A stretch of DNA of 64,000 nucleotides from JAWKNZ01 sp041391425 (lineage in GTDB: Bacteria; Bdellovibrionota_B; Oligoflexia; Oligoflexales; JAWKNZ01): NCBI GenBank assembly GCA_041391425.1, contig JAWKNZ010000006.1:287082-351081 (forward strand), written 5' to 3'. The position numbers and the translations under genes were made by a program. Shown in pieces: positions 47,324 through 55,340 of this stretch. Each line of letters begins with the position of its first letter. Position 1 is the first letter of the stretch. A model generated the notes under the pieces. It ran no database searches. It was not told where the DNA came from and saw only the letters and a program-made list of their open reading frames with translations.

Positions 47324-48022
47324 ATGAGAGAGCTATTTGTTCAAAATCAAGGTGTAGAAGTTCATGTCCTGCTAAATGAAGTTTATGGGTCGAATGCAAT
47401 ACTATACGTCCCTGGGATGTTTGGAACTGCAGAACATTGTTTGTCTGAATTTGATGCATTGCCAAATGTTCCATCGATAGCTTTAAGTATTAGAGGTCGG
47501 GGTAAGAGTACTAAGATAACTGAAAGTTTGGATATTCATGAGCAGGCTTCTGATATCATTGCGGTGATGGATGCTGTAACAGACTATGATAATTTTATTG
47601 TATGTGGCCATTCATTTGGAAATTTGCTCAGTGTGTTAGCGGCAGAAAGGCGTCCAAGTCAGGTCAAAGGTTTGATTTTGATTGATAAAGGTTTATATCA
47701 AAGTAAGATCCAGCAAAGTTGGTTGAATTATGTTATGAGCAACCCCCCAAAAACATCGACAATTGAGATTGCTCATTGTATTTTTCGAAAGTCTGTTGAT
47801 ACTAATCTATGGCAAATTTTTCAGGACTTAGCAATTCCAACATTGGTCGTTAAAGGTGAAAAGCCTGATTCTCATTTAAGTGAAGATGATTGGAATAGGT
47901 TCAATGACTTTAGTTTTGCAGAAGGCTTGCGGCTTAAAAATTCTGGGCACTTTCCAGAGGGAGAAGATTATAACTTATTTATTTCAAGGATAAGAGATTT
48001 TAGGAGTAACTTATTAGCTTAA
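47324..48022 (+). CDS. Alpha/beta hydrolase
   Basis: 232 residues. The nucleophile elbow is GHSFGN (S97), the oxyanion region PGMFGT and the catalytic histidine lies in NSGHFPEG (~211). The acid residue is in GEKPDSH. No signal peptide, so cytoplasmic. Substrate unknown; esterase- or lactonase-like by fold. A terminator follows at 48034. Confidence 0.85.
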   Translation: MRELFVQNQGVEVHVLLNEVYGSNAILYVPGMFGTAEHCLSEFDALPNVPSIALSIRGRGKSTKITESLDIHEQASDIIAVMDAVTDYDNFIVCGHSFGNLLSVLAAERRPSQVKGLILIDKGLYQSKIQQSWLNYVMSNPPKTSTIEIAHCIFRKSVDTNLWQIFQDLAIPTLVVKGEKPDSHLSEDDWNRFNDFSFAEGLRLKNSGHFPEGEDYNLFISRIRDFRSNLLA

Positions 48023-48033
48023 TATGAAATATT

Positions 48034-48066
48034 ATCAGCCTTAAAAGTAAGGCTGATGTTATAGTT
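48034..48066 (+). terminator. Terminator of the hydrolase gene
   Basis: 10-bp stem ATCAGCCTTA / TAAGGCTGAT, loop AAAG, followed by GTTATAGTTTTTT. Confidence 0.8.
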
Positions 48067-48132
48067 TTTTATATTTAAGTATAAATGCTTAATTAGGTTG
48101 GTAAGAATCGAACGATTATGAGATCTGCTGAC

Positions 48133-48450
48133 TCATCTAGACTTTTTATCCTCTTGTGCCAATTTAGCATAACAGAACGCAAACATCTTAGGGCCAATAT
48201 TTGTAATAGAAACTGATGCTGGAATTACTTTAGTTTTATTTTCATTAAGTTCTCCATACATCTTAGAGAGGCTATAATCACTTTGGCACTCATATTCTAT
48301 TTTTTCACTCGTTATCAAATCGATCATTTCAGGGGAAGCAAGTGCTGTAGAAACTAGAGACATGCCTTCGAGTTTGTTTTGTCTGCAAGCGTAACCTAAA
48401 AGAAATGCAGTAGTGACCGCAAAGAAAATTGCTAAATTTTTCCAAGGCAT
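48133..48450 (-). CDS. Single-pass membrane or exported small protein
   Basis: 105 residues from the ATG at 48450 (GAGGAAA upstream). One hydrophobic segment, NLAIFFAVTTAFLLGYACR, could be a membrane anchor or a lipobox-like signal (LLGYAC). The rest is polar and helical. No family recognised. Confidence 0.6.
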   Translation of the reverse strand: MPWKNLAIFFAVTTAFLLGYACRQNKLEGMSLVSTALASPEMIDLITSEKIEYECQSDYSLSKMYGELNENKTKVIPASVSITNIGPKMFAFCYAKLAQEDKKSR

Positions 48451-48584
48451 GGTGTTTCCTCTCACTTGGTATCGTTTAAAAATCAATCATAGTTACCTCG
48501 TATTTTATCTCAGCTATTTGAATATCGCAAAGGTATTTCCTGTAGAAATATTAGGAAATTTCGATAAATAAAACTTCAAACTTG

Positions 48585-49190
48585 ATGCTAATTTTATTGG
48601 CCTTATTTGTTTCTCCTGTAAAGCAGGCTTCTGCTGCACAGTTAACCGAGGATAGCTACGATACGATTTTCCAAAACTTTGAGCGTACTTTATCTCCTTA
48701 GACTAAGAAAGTTTATGGCAAACGCCTCTATGCAACTGGCGATTGGAAAAAAGAGTATAGTCGGACAAGTGCTGGTAGTAGTTTTTATTGGCTCGATGGG
48801 CGGTGGGCGGTGGGCGGTACATCTTACAGGATGGCTTGCTCGGCATTCGGATCTTACTCTTGATGCTATTGATCTTATGCTTTGCCACGAGTTAGGGCAT
48901 CACGTATATGTTGGGGCGCTGAGGATAGGGTAGATCATTTTGCCACTGACTAGTGTCAGCCTATTCTTTGGAATGTAGAATTGCCGGAGCATATCGCATC
49001 TCAAGTTAAGGTATGTGCTGACATTGCCTCAGATAAGTTCCAGGAGTATTGCTATAGAGCTATGGAGGTTGGCAAATATGTGAATCTCATGCATGTGGAC
49101 TTATGGCAACTTAACAACGTAGATATCGATTTTGCTCATACCATTTATACTATTGCAATTTGGCATAATAAGGCGGTATACAGACTGTGA
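48585..49190 (+). pseudogene. Secreted zinc-metalloprotease-like gene, degraded
   Basis: Signal peptide from the ATG at 48585 (MLILLALFVSPVKQASA), then a TAG stop at 48699-48701, continuing in frame as TKKVYGKRLYATGDWKKEYS. After a GGGCGGT triplicate (~48800) the frame changes to SDLTLDAIDLMLCHELGHHVY, an HExxH zinc motif, then again to reach RVDHFATD and LPEHIASQVKVCADIASDKF. This order (HELGHH, then a DYFAT-type motif and cysteines) is common in secreted proteins of Bdellovibrionota. With at least one stop and two frame changes it is non-functional unless the sequence is wrong. Confidence 0.7.
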
Positions 49191-49252
49191 ATAGACCGTT
49201 TGCTGTGTATAAAGCGATCTCGTTTGAATATGGTATTTTAAGGATTTTTGGA

Positions 49253-49600
49253 ATGAGTGAGAAGATTATTGTTTATCAGAAGCCAACCTGTAGTAAATGT
49301 CGAGCCACACTTACGCTTCTTAACGAAAGTGGCGAAGAATTTGAGGCCATTAATTATTATGAAACACTGTTAACAGCTGAAAAATTGAAGGAATTAGTTG
49401 GTAAGCTGGGTGTGACATTACAGGACATCGTACGTAAAGATGAATCCGTGGCTCAAGATCTGGATGTGATGTCGATGTCTGATGACGAATTGGCTGGAAC
49501 GATGGTTAAAAATCCGGATTTGATTCAGCGTCCAATTGTTGTAAGGGGTGATAAAGCAGTTTTATGTCGTCCGCCTGAAAATGTGCATGCATTGCTATAA
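49253..49600 (+). CDS. arsC: ArsC/Spx-family arsenate-reductase-like protein
   Basis: 115 residues from the ATG at 49253. Thioredoxin-fold ArsC family: QKPTCSKCRATL with C13 (and C16, as in Spx-type CxxC), YYETLLTAEKLKELV and the RPIVV motif near residue 96. Glutaredoxin-linked arsenate reductases use the single first cysteine, so either arsenate reduction or a redox role is possible. No ars genes are adjacent. Confidence 0.85.
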   Translation: MSEKIIVYQKPTCSKCRATLTLLNESGEEFEAINYYETLLTAEKLKELVGKLGVTLQDIVRKDESVAQDLDVMSMSDDELAGTMVKNPDLIQRPIVVRGDKAVLCRPPENVHALL

Positions 49601-49696
49601 TGCAATAAACGTTAAAATGAGAGTCTTTGAAGATTTAGATGTGACATGATAATTCTTTGTGAGAAGCTTTTGTTCAGGGTAAAAGCATCTTAATTG

Positions 49697-49955
49697 CCTC
49701 CGCTCATGACTTTCATAAGGTAGTCATCTGATAATATACAGGACATTCTTTTTTTTTTCTTATACTTGTTCTCTTCTTTCTTGGGTCGTGAGGTTTTAGC
49801 ATATTGATAGTCAGCCTTCTGATTCTGGCAATATTTTCTGCCGCATTGCCTGTACGAATTCTCGATTGATCTTCATTCATTTGCACGTCTAAAACGAAGA
49901 CGCTCCGCCTAACGGTCTGACTATATGATGTATCGAGAGCATTTTGTTTTGCCAA
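49697..49955 (-). pseudogene. ISAs1-family transposase C-terminal remnant
   Basis: Minus-strand frame with FVLDVQMNEDQSRIRTGNAA and ENIARIRRLTINMLK, the highly conserved C-terminal block of ISAs1 transposases (LDV.F.ED.SR.R.GNAAEN). A frame change in an A10 run (near 49750) leads into SDDYLMKVMSGGN before the stop at 49697. The N-terminal two thirds is missing. Confidence 0.8.
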
Positions 49956-50119
49956 ACGGCATCATCGGAATTAGTTAATCTTCTCAAAGAAAAAATCCGA
50001 ATATTAAAGTCTAAATATATTAATATTTTAAAGCACTTAATAATCATACTTCATTTTTTATCTTTACTTCACTTACACAGTGAAGTAAAATTTATTTTCG
50101 AAGTATAAAGGAACTAAGA

Positions 50120-50869
50120 ATGGCGCGACCAAAGAAAAGCTCAAACCGGCTAGAGAAAGCTATTCGATCGGTTTTGCCTCCCTCTGCACATGTTGAGACA
50201 ATTCGGGTTGAAGACGATCAAGTTCTTCTCGTAATCGGAACTCAAGAAATAAAGGCTTCTTGGGCAGATAGCGGATGGTTAAAGCAAGTCAGGAAAGCTA
50301 TTGGCCGCAAACCTAAACCAGATATTGTTATCGCAAGAAAAATTTCACCGGGTTCTAAAGAGGAACTTAAAAAAAACAATATTGGATGGGTTGATGAAAC
50401 CGGAGATGCGTCTATAGCGATTGGTTCCATAATAGTCTCAAAAAGCGGAATACCCATAAATGAGATCCAATCAGAAGCAAGTTGGACCAAATCAACCCTC
50501 GCTGTCGCCGAAACCATTCTTTGCACCAAAGAAACGAGAGTCGAGGAAATCCAAAGACTAACGGGATTATCTCGCGGTAGCTGTACAAAAGCACTCCAAA
50601 CCTTGACAGGGATGCAACTTCTTACTGCTTCCACCAAAAGAGGGCCACAATCTACCCGATCGGTGAGAGACACGGAACAACTGCTAACTGCATATGCTGA
50701 TGCGGCTACTTTGCTGTCCCCTAAAGAGAAGATTTCCCTTGGTGTTACCTGGAAAGATCCAACCTCCGGGTTGCAGAAAATCGGTGAAAAATGGGATCGA
50801 AAAGGAATAGAATGGTTTGCCACGGGAGCAGTTGCTGCCTCAGTCCTAGTATTGGCTTCTGCTATTTGA
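50120..50869 (+). CDS. AbiEi-like (type IV antitoxin family) DNA-binding protein, C-terminally short
   Basis: 249 residues. Features of a group annotated as type IV TA AbiEi-family antitoxins: DIVIARKISPGSKEELKKNN, IGWVDETGDASIAIGSIIVS and a winged helix (VEEIQRLTGLSRGSCTKALQTL), then VTWKDPTSGLQKIGEKWDRK and ATGAVAASVL. Relatives I know by pattern continue further after ATGAVAA, so the protein may be truncated at 50869. No nucleotidyltransferase toxin is adjacent. Start ATG with AAGG upstream. Confidence 0.6.
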   Translation: MARPKKSSNRLEKAIRSVLPPSAHVETIRVEDDQVLLVIGTQEIKASWADSGWLKQVRKAIGRKPKPDIVIARKISPGSKEELKKNNIGWVDETGDASIAIGSIIVSKSGIPINEIQSEASWTKSTLAVAETILCTKETRVEEIQRLTGLSRGSCTKALQTLTGMQLLTASTKRGPQSTRSVRDTEQLLTAYADAATLLSPKEKISLGVTWKDPTSGLQKIGEKWDRKGIEWFATGAVAASVLVLASAI

Positions 50870-51025
50870 GTATTCCAATATAACCCAAGAAAACAGATAA
50901 TGAAAATTTTTATAATGCTTAACAGATTCTTCATTTTCAGGATCCCATAGTGGCATTTGCCATCATTTTAGCCTGGCTGCATATAATCTTCGTGCATATA
51001 AGACAATTATTGGTATTTGCGAATC

Positions 51026-51247
51026 AAATGTTATGATTAAAAATCTACTCGTAATCACTATACATTAGCATTATGATGCAGAAAAGGCTGAATATTTAGC
51101 TATCTTTGATGATATTTTTGCACGGAATTATGGGCTTAATATACCAGGATTAGTTCCGAAGTCGCAGCCGTGCAGATTTTTTACAAAGGATATCCTTTCA
51201 TTGCTGTAATTTGAGCTTTCTTGTGGATTACTGAAGCGTAGTGAGCT
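51026..51247 (-). repeat. Dispersed repeat C, copy 1 (carries a protein C-terminus)
   Basis: ~220 bp, inverted relative to copies at 57.2 and 59.4 kb. Read on the plus strand here it encodes YDAEKAEYLAIFDDIFARNY, GLNIPGLVPKSQ and a stop. The shared part begins at AATGTTATGATTAAAA and ends near 51247. No start codon; looks like the 3' end of a gene that has been copied. Confidence 0.7.
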
Positions 51248-51296
51248 AGATTTAAATTCAGTCATTTGTTTGATGACTTGCAGATAAAGAGATAAA

Positions 51297-51746
51297 ATGT
51301 CCCTGATTTCCCACATCGAGCTAAACGTTTCTCAATATCGTACCTCTATTCAATTTTACGATCTCATATTTCCATTTATGGGCCTTACACGATTAAACTG
51401 TACTCAAGAGTATACAGCCTATACAGACGGCTGTTCTAAGATTATATTGTGCCCCACGGGAAAACAATATTTGCCGAGCAAGTTTCATAGGAAGAAGTCA
51501 GGAATAAATCACCTAGCACTCTATGGGGAGACAAAGGAGAAGATTGACGAGTTCTACAGGACTGTCATGATCCCGAACTCAATTCAGCCGCTTTACAAGA
51601 ATGGCCCATTTGGAGACGACGACTACTATGCTGTCTTTTTTGAAGATCCAGACCGACTTAAGCTTGAGTTTGTGTGTGCCCCTAATTATTGTAGTCCTGA
51701 CCATTGGCCAAATACTCTCCCGAATAATTTTGATCCATACGGTTGA
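51297..51746 (+). CDS. VOC-family (glyoxalase/dioxygenase fold) protein
   Basis: 149 residues with the two-module vicinal-oxygen-chelate pattern: HIELNVSQYRTSIQFYDLIF in the first and INHLALYGETKEKIDEFYR then DDYYAVFFEDPDRLKLEFV in the second. Metal candidates are H7, H78 and E126. These proteins detoxify or modify small molecules. Repeat B starts seven bases after its stop. Confidence 0.85.
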   Translation: MSLISHIELNVSQYRTSIQFYDLIFPFMGLTRLNCTQEYTAYTDGCSKIILCPTGKQYLPSKFHRKKSGINHLALYGETKEKIDEFYRTVMIPNSIQPLYKNGPFGDDDYYAVFFEDPDRLKLEFVCAPNYCSPDHWPNTLPNNFDPYG

Positions 51747-51753
51747 TAGTACC

Positions 51754-51843
51754 TTCTTTATTATCTAATTTTGAACTTTAATGCGCTGCATATTAGCCCA
51801 TTCAATTTGCTAGCAACCATTAAGTCCAAAATTAAATTTAAAG
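51754..51843. repeat. Dispersed repeat B, copy 1
   Basis: ~90 bp with outer inverted arms (TTTTGAACTTTAAT / ATTAAGTCCAAAA). Lies directly after the VOC gene. Copies at 55653-55741 (direct) and 57945-58028 (inverted). Confidence 0.75.
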
Positions 51844-51847
51844 TATG

Positions 51848-52259
51848 TTATTTACGATCAATACCTTTCGCCCAGGTATATGGATTTTTTCCAGTTATAG
51901 CTTCGAAAACAAAAGCTACACCTCCAATAGTGCTATCATTAATAGATTTCAGCCCTATATACGGTGAGACATAGAAGATAATTAGCCAAATAAACATAAA
52001 CAGTGAAAGGCGTTGCCCACTCTTTCCAAAAGCTAATTGAAAAGAGTGTTTTCCCAAAATATAGGCACTTATAGTCAACATAAAAGACTGGTGCATAAAA
52101 AAAGAAACCTACGGCACCTTGAGCATCAGCCGCAGTACTCCAGCATAAATAAACAAACAAAATAATAGCAGAGAAGGTACAAACGAAAGATCCAATGGCA
52201 AGTAAATTTAGCTTCTTCAATATCTTACCTATATAAAGATCAAGTAGTGCGACCGACAT
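51848..52259 (-). pseudogene. Integral membrane protein, frameshifted at a T7 run
   Basis: From the ATG at 52259: MSVALLDLYIGKILKKLNLL then hydrophobic FVCTFSAIILFVYLCW and GAVGFFFYAPVFYV. In another frame after the T7 run (~52097-52103): YILGKHSFQLAFGKSGQRLS, LFMFIWLIIFYVSPYI and GKNPYTWAKGIDRK. Together a ~130-residue protein with three to four membrane segments. Its start lies in a palindromic repeat (52238-52304). Confidence 0.55.
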
Positions 52260-52304
52260 ACATACTCAAGGGGTTCGACTCACGTCGGTCGCACTAAATT
52301 GATC
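52238..52304. repeat. Inverted repeat duplicating a gene start
   Basis: AGTGCGACCGAC (52246-52257) and its exact complement (52284-52295), extended by GATCAA/TTGATC after 2-3 unpaired bases. The left arm encodes the first codons (MSVALLD) of the minus-strand membrane gene; the right arm is an inverted copy. Confidence 0.7.
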
Positions 52305-52348
52305 CAATCCACTTGAATCCAGTAAGTTCTGATGGATGCCGAATAGTT

Positions 52349-52753
52349 TCAAATAACGATCTTGGGAGTTATAGATAACTCAAATTGATTATTTTCACCT
52401 TGAATGGCAATTTTAGCTTCTTCACCATTATTTGTTTGGATAAGTGGAGATGCTTCAAAGACTACAGCACCGTCATTCTCAACTACGAACTTCACCATTA
52501 CCTTCACAGTGTCATTAATCGTTGTAACTTTACCAACTTTTATTTTCGTCGATTTAGTGCCATTGTCACTGCCTGCAAACTCAACTGTAGCTCCTTCATT
52601 TTCTAATACAGTAATTGTTGAGCTTCCATTAGAAGTTGATCCTTCAGTATTTGAATAGTTAAAGGAAATATCCAAGTTAATTTGTTTCTCTGCTGCAATT
52701 GCAGAAAAAGGAATGAAGGTGATCAATAGCATGCATATTCTAAACATTTTCAA
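52349..52753 (-). CDS. Secreted beta-rich protein of unknown function
   Basis: 134 residues. Signal peptide MKMFRICMLLITFIPFSAIA, cleavage before AEKQ. The mature ~113 residues alternate short beta strands (INLDISFNYSN, STITVLENEGATVEFAGS, VKVMVKFVVENDG). No cysteines in the mature part. Family unknown. Good ribosome-binding region (GGGAG) upstream. Confidence 0.75.
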   Translation of the reverse strand: MKMFRICMLLITFIPFSAIAAEKQINLDISFNYSNTEGSTSNGSSTITVLENEGATVEFAGSDNGTKSTKIKVGKVTTINDTVKVMVKFVVENDGAVVFEASPLIQTNNGEEAKIAIQGENNQFELSITPKIVI

Positions 52754-52853
52754 TCTCCCAAGCGCATAATCTCATGAGTCTATTTTACCACCTAATTTTT
52801 TTGATTGGTAGTTTATTAGGTGTCTGCCCGGAGAGTCAGCCACTTCAATAGCC

Positions 52854-52863
52854 TGGTCGACCA
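52854..52863. repeat. TGGTCGACCA palindrome, site 1
   Basis: Exact 10-bp palindrome (12 bp with CTGG...CCAG) between the two secreted-protein genes. Further sites: 57142-57151, 59556-59565 and a variant at 54710-54719. Confidence 0.5.
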
Positions 52864-52920
52864 GCGTGTAAAAATAGGCATGTAAGATTTCGCAATTGAA
52901 CAGTATAAGGAGTCATTTTT

Positions 52921-53263
52921 ATGAAGAACTTAATAGCATTGATTTTAACTCTCTTTACAGGCGATGCATTTGCCTCCTCAATTAGCTTGAACGAGATACT
53001 TGAAAACCAAGATACAATAGTAGTTGAGCCGATTTTGTATAAAGGCTTACCCATACAAGAAAGCAATCGCTTTGGTGTAGGTGGAAGCGCAGAGCAAATT
53101 TGTAAGGCAGCCGGGTATACAACCGTGAGAGAAAAAAGTAAAAGAATTAAGGCTAGAAGAGAGAGAAGAATATATCGTGCCGACTTTTAGTTTTTTTGAA
53201 ACTTACGAAGCAGATCGAGCTACAACAATTAAACAATTAGTTTCCGTGACATGTGGAAGATGA
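52921..53263 (+). pseudogene. Small secreted protein, paralogue of the 46.7-kb gene, frameshifted
   Basis: ATG at 52921 with AAGGAG. Signal peptide MKNLIALILTLFTGDAFA, then TIVVEPILYKGLPI and QICKAAGYTTVRE. The frame stops at 53188, but dropping one A from an A6 run (53132-53137) gives KVKELRLEEREEYIVPTFSF and ends ...LVSVTCGR at 53263, matching the end of the 46.7-kb paralogue (LKSVTCAR). So either a one-base insertion or a sequence error. Confidence 0.75.
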
Positions 53264-53350
53264 ACTGTTTGTTATTTACTAGATCCGTGAATAAGAAAAC
53301 AGCACAAAACATTTACTAAAAATATAAAGTCGGCCGATCGACTTCAATAA

Positions 53351-53379
53351 AAAAGCCCAGTCATTTTCGCTGGGCTTTT
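53351..53379 (+). terminator. Strong rho-independent terminator
   Basis: 10-bp stem AAAAGCCCAG / CTGGGCTTTT, loop of nine bases. Ends transcription of the secreted protein gene before the HigBA-like module. Confidence 0.8.
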
Positions 53380-53437
53380 CCGTGTAAATCGTGGACTTAA
53401 AGAAGCGGCTTCCATACAAACAAATTCCATAACGATC

Positions 53438-53466
53438 TTGACAAATACCCCTTTTTTGGGTACTAT
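53438..53466 (+). promoter_or_regulatory. Promoter and possible operator of the HigBA-like module
   Basis: TTGACA (53438-53443), 17-base spacer, TACTAT (53461-53466). The inverted repeat TACCC-N7-GGGTA (53446-53462) lies between the boxes, a good place for autoregulation by the antitoxin. The predicted RNA start is at or next to the toxin ATG (53474), giving a leaderless or nearly leaderless transcript. Confidence 0.55.
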
Positions 53467-53473
53467 AATACTG

Positions 53474-53749
53474 ATGGATACGGTTGACCTAACATCTGTT
53501 AAGAATAATCTTCGTAAAATCCCTCTGGACGTAATTAAAAGACTCCAAAGATGGATTTCATACGTTGAATCTGTTGGGTTATTAAAGACGAGGAAAATAC
53601 CAGGGTTACATGATGAGCCTCTTAAGGGAAAATGGAAAGGATTTAGATCAGTTCGACTTGGCCGAAAATGGCGAGTGATTTATAAACACCTGAATAACGC
53701 TAGCATTAGCATAGTAAAAGTCGAGGAGATAACGCCCCATGACTACTAA
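53474..53749 (+). CDS. higB: RelE/HigB-type toxin
   Basis: 91 residues from the ATG at 53474 (the frame is open further upstream, but that part is promoter). Pattern of the RelE/HigB mRNA interferase family: LQRWISYVESVGLLKTRKIP, GLHDEPLKGKWKGFRSVRLG, RKWRVIYKH. The G(L)HDxxLxG...RS(I)R(L) block is typical. The gene precedes its antitoxin and overlaps it by 11 bases, the HigBA order. Confidence 0.85.
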   Translation: MDTVDLTSVKNNLRKIPLDVIKRLQRWISYVESVGLLKTRKIPGLHDEPLKGKWKGFRSVRLGRKWRVIYKHLNNASISIVKVEEITPHDY

Positions 53750-54038
53750 ATATACCTCAAAAGAACTAGGGAAGGACTTTGGACCTTTAACCTTCGGAGA
53801 CCTTCTTCTGATTCAAAGAGAAGATGAAGAGTTAACTCAGGTTGAAATGGCAAAAAAGCTTGGCATTACTAAACAAAAATTATGTGATTTCGAGAAGGGG
53901 CGTCGCTTACCTTCTCCCAGGGTTGCAGCATCTTGGGCCAAAAAACTTGGGCACCCCCAAGAAGTATGGGTGCAGATTGTGCTTCAAGATCAGCTAAGGA
54001 AAGATCAATTGAAATTTAAGGTTTCGGTGGCATCATAA
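53739..54038 (+). CDS. higA: HigA-like XRE antitoxin
   Basis: 99 residues. Helix-turn-helix LTQVEMAKKLGITKQKLCDF near 34-53 with flanking ERGRRLPSP-type segment (EKGRRLPSPRVA). Overlaps the toxin by 11 bases. Expected to neutralise HigB and repress the operon at the inverted repeat upstream. Confidence 0.87.
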   Translation: MTTKYTSKELGKDFGPLTFGDLLLIQREDEELTQVEMAKKLGITKQKLCDFEKGRRLPSPRVAASWAKKLGHPQEVWVQIVLQDQLRKDQLKFKVSVAS

Positions 54039-54069
54039 AATAAAAGGTCCTAAAGGGAACAAGGAAAAA

Positions 54070-54187
54070 TATAGCGGCAGATGCATTTTACGCCAATTTT
54101 GGTCGAAAAAGAGTCGCTATCGGTCCGTTAACTTGCTAATATTTCATTAAATCAGGGCTTAATTGATTTTGATTTCGCCCCTGACAT
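54070..54187. repeat. Dispersed repeat A, copy 1
   Basis: ~118 bp: begins TATAGCGGC, contains GGTCGAAAAAG and TCCGTTAACTTGCTAAT, ends with a TCAGGG...CCCTGAC stem. Copy 2 at 55180-55297 in the same direction. ATAGCG/CGCTAT also pair inside. It starts 32 bases after higA. Confidence 0.75.
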
Positions 54188-54216
54188 TTCTTTTGAATTT
54201 AATTTTGGATTTGATA

Positions 54217-54657
54217 ATGATGTTAATCAAAACAGTATTATTTTTACTTTTGATAACCTTATCAAACATATCCTATGGTACAAAATACCCCAACCTTTAC
54301 CTCGCAGTATCCATGAGAGTTATGGATTGGGAGGCTAAAGAACCTGTACGGGGAGTTAATGCTATTGTATTTCTTAATGACTCAAAGAGTGCAGACAACA
54401 ATGGATGGGCTCCAGAAGTACAAATAGCTAAATCAAACAAGACAGGCTTTTTGACGTCTAGGGCTATTCTTTATCGTGGAATAACCATACCTAAAAAAGT
54501 TAAAGTAGAAATTGTTCTATTTGCTGACGGTTACAGAACCGAAAAATTTATTTTATACGATGTACCGTTAGAGCTTTTCGATTCAAGAAAAAAATATAAC
54601 GGTAAAGTTAATATAGGTGACGTTAAAATATTTAAACTAAAAAAAACTGCGAATTAA
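54217..54657 (+). CDS. Secreted protein, transthyretin-like, unknown function
   Basis: ~146 residues from the ATG at 54217/54220. Signal peptide MLIKTVLFLLLITLSNISYG. The mature part PNLYLAVSMRVMDWEAKEPV.. and NKTGFLTSRAILYRG, ..VEIVLFADGYRTEKF has the strand order of a small beta-sandwich used for carbohydrate or surface binding. Family unsure. A GGCCCT/AGGGCC hairpin (54684-54700) follows. Confidence 0.6.
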   Translation: MMLIKTVLFLLLITLSNISYGTKYPNLYLAVSMRVMDWEAKEPVRGVNAIVFLNDSKSADNNGWAPEVQIAKSNKTGFLTSRAILYRGITIPKKVKVEIVLFADGYRTEKFILYDVPLELFDSRKKYNGKVNIGDVKIFKLKKTAN

Positions 54658-54709
54658 AGGCTTCATTTAAAGATGGATTAGTCGGCCCTGCAAAAGGGCC
54701 TGGTCGAGG

Positions 54710-54719
54710 TGGTCGACAA
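54710..54719. repeat. TGGTCGACAA, variant of the TGGTCGACCA site
   Basis: Preceded by TGGTCGAGG at 54701, giving two near-copies in tandem, six bases before the next gene's ATG. Confidence 0.4.
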
Positions 54720-54725
54720 AGTAAG

Positions 54726-55184
54726 ATGCGGTACGAACACCCTTATCTACGTGATATAATTTATTTTCATCTAAAGCCACTTAAAACCAATAGCGGTAGA
54801 ATCGCTGATTTATACCTTTCCAAAGGGCATTCTGCAAAACAAATAGCCGATGAGTTTGGTGTATCGAAGACCTCGATCCTTGAGTGTTTACATTCGATGG
54901 ATATTCGCAGTGGCTCAGGCAAGGGTAGGGTGCAAAACCCGAATAACTATCGTCTTCATAATCCTCCTTACGGGTATAGGCGATTTGGAGACCAGCTTGT
55001 AGTTTGTAAAAAACAGCTCAAGCTTTGTAAGTTAGTAGTGCAGCTTATTGACGATGAAAAAATGTCATTAAATGCTGTTGCTCGGGGGTTAACTTCCTTA
55101 GGTTATAAAAATAAGCAAGATAAATGCTCTTGGGATCACTCAGTAGTGAAGGCTATATATGTAAGATGGAAGGGCAAAGTATAG
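54726..55184 (+). CDS. Helix-turn-helix protein with recombinase-like C-terminus
   Basis: 152 residues. HTH around 30-60 (KGHSAKQIADEFGVSKTSIL). Then NPPYGYRRFGDQLVVCKKQL and SLNAVARGLTSLGYKNKQDK with CSWDHSVVKAIY, which resembles the C-terminal recombinase domain of large serine recombinases (PYGY...G.L......A..LN..G....W....V..I). There is no serine catalytic domain, so it could not recombine by itself. Its stop codon TAG lies within repeat A copy 2, so its 3' end is shared with the repeat. Confidence 0.6.
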   Translation: MRYEHPYLRDIIYFHLKPLKTNSGRIADLYLSKGHSAKQIADEFGVSKTSILECLHSMDIRSGSGKGRVQNPNNYRLHNPPYGYRRFGDQLVVCKKQLKLCKLVVQLIDDEKMSLNAVARGLTSLGYKNKQDKCSWDHSVVKAIYVRWKGKV

Positions 55185-55297
55185 CGGCCGTTGCTTTTTA
55201 CGCCATCATTGGTCGAAAAAGGGTCGCTATCAGTCCGTTAACTTGCTAATATTTCATTAATTCAGGGCTTAATTGAATTTGGTCTCGACCCTGACAT
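55180..55297. repeat. Dispersed repeat A, copy 2
   Basis: ~118 bp, direct copy of 54070-54187, starting TATAGCGGC at the stop codon of the HTH gene. The segment between copies (about 1 kb) could be one mobile unit. Confidence 0.75.
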
Positions 55298-55340
55298 TAG
55301 GTTGTTGAAAGCTTGTTTCGATTAAGATATTCTTTTAAAC

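Noticed and set aside
50242..50934. Long minus-strand frame opposite the AbiEi-like gene
   Set aside because: It is the complement of a well-supported plus-strand coding gene and has no family signal.
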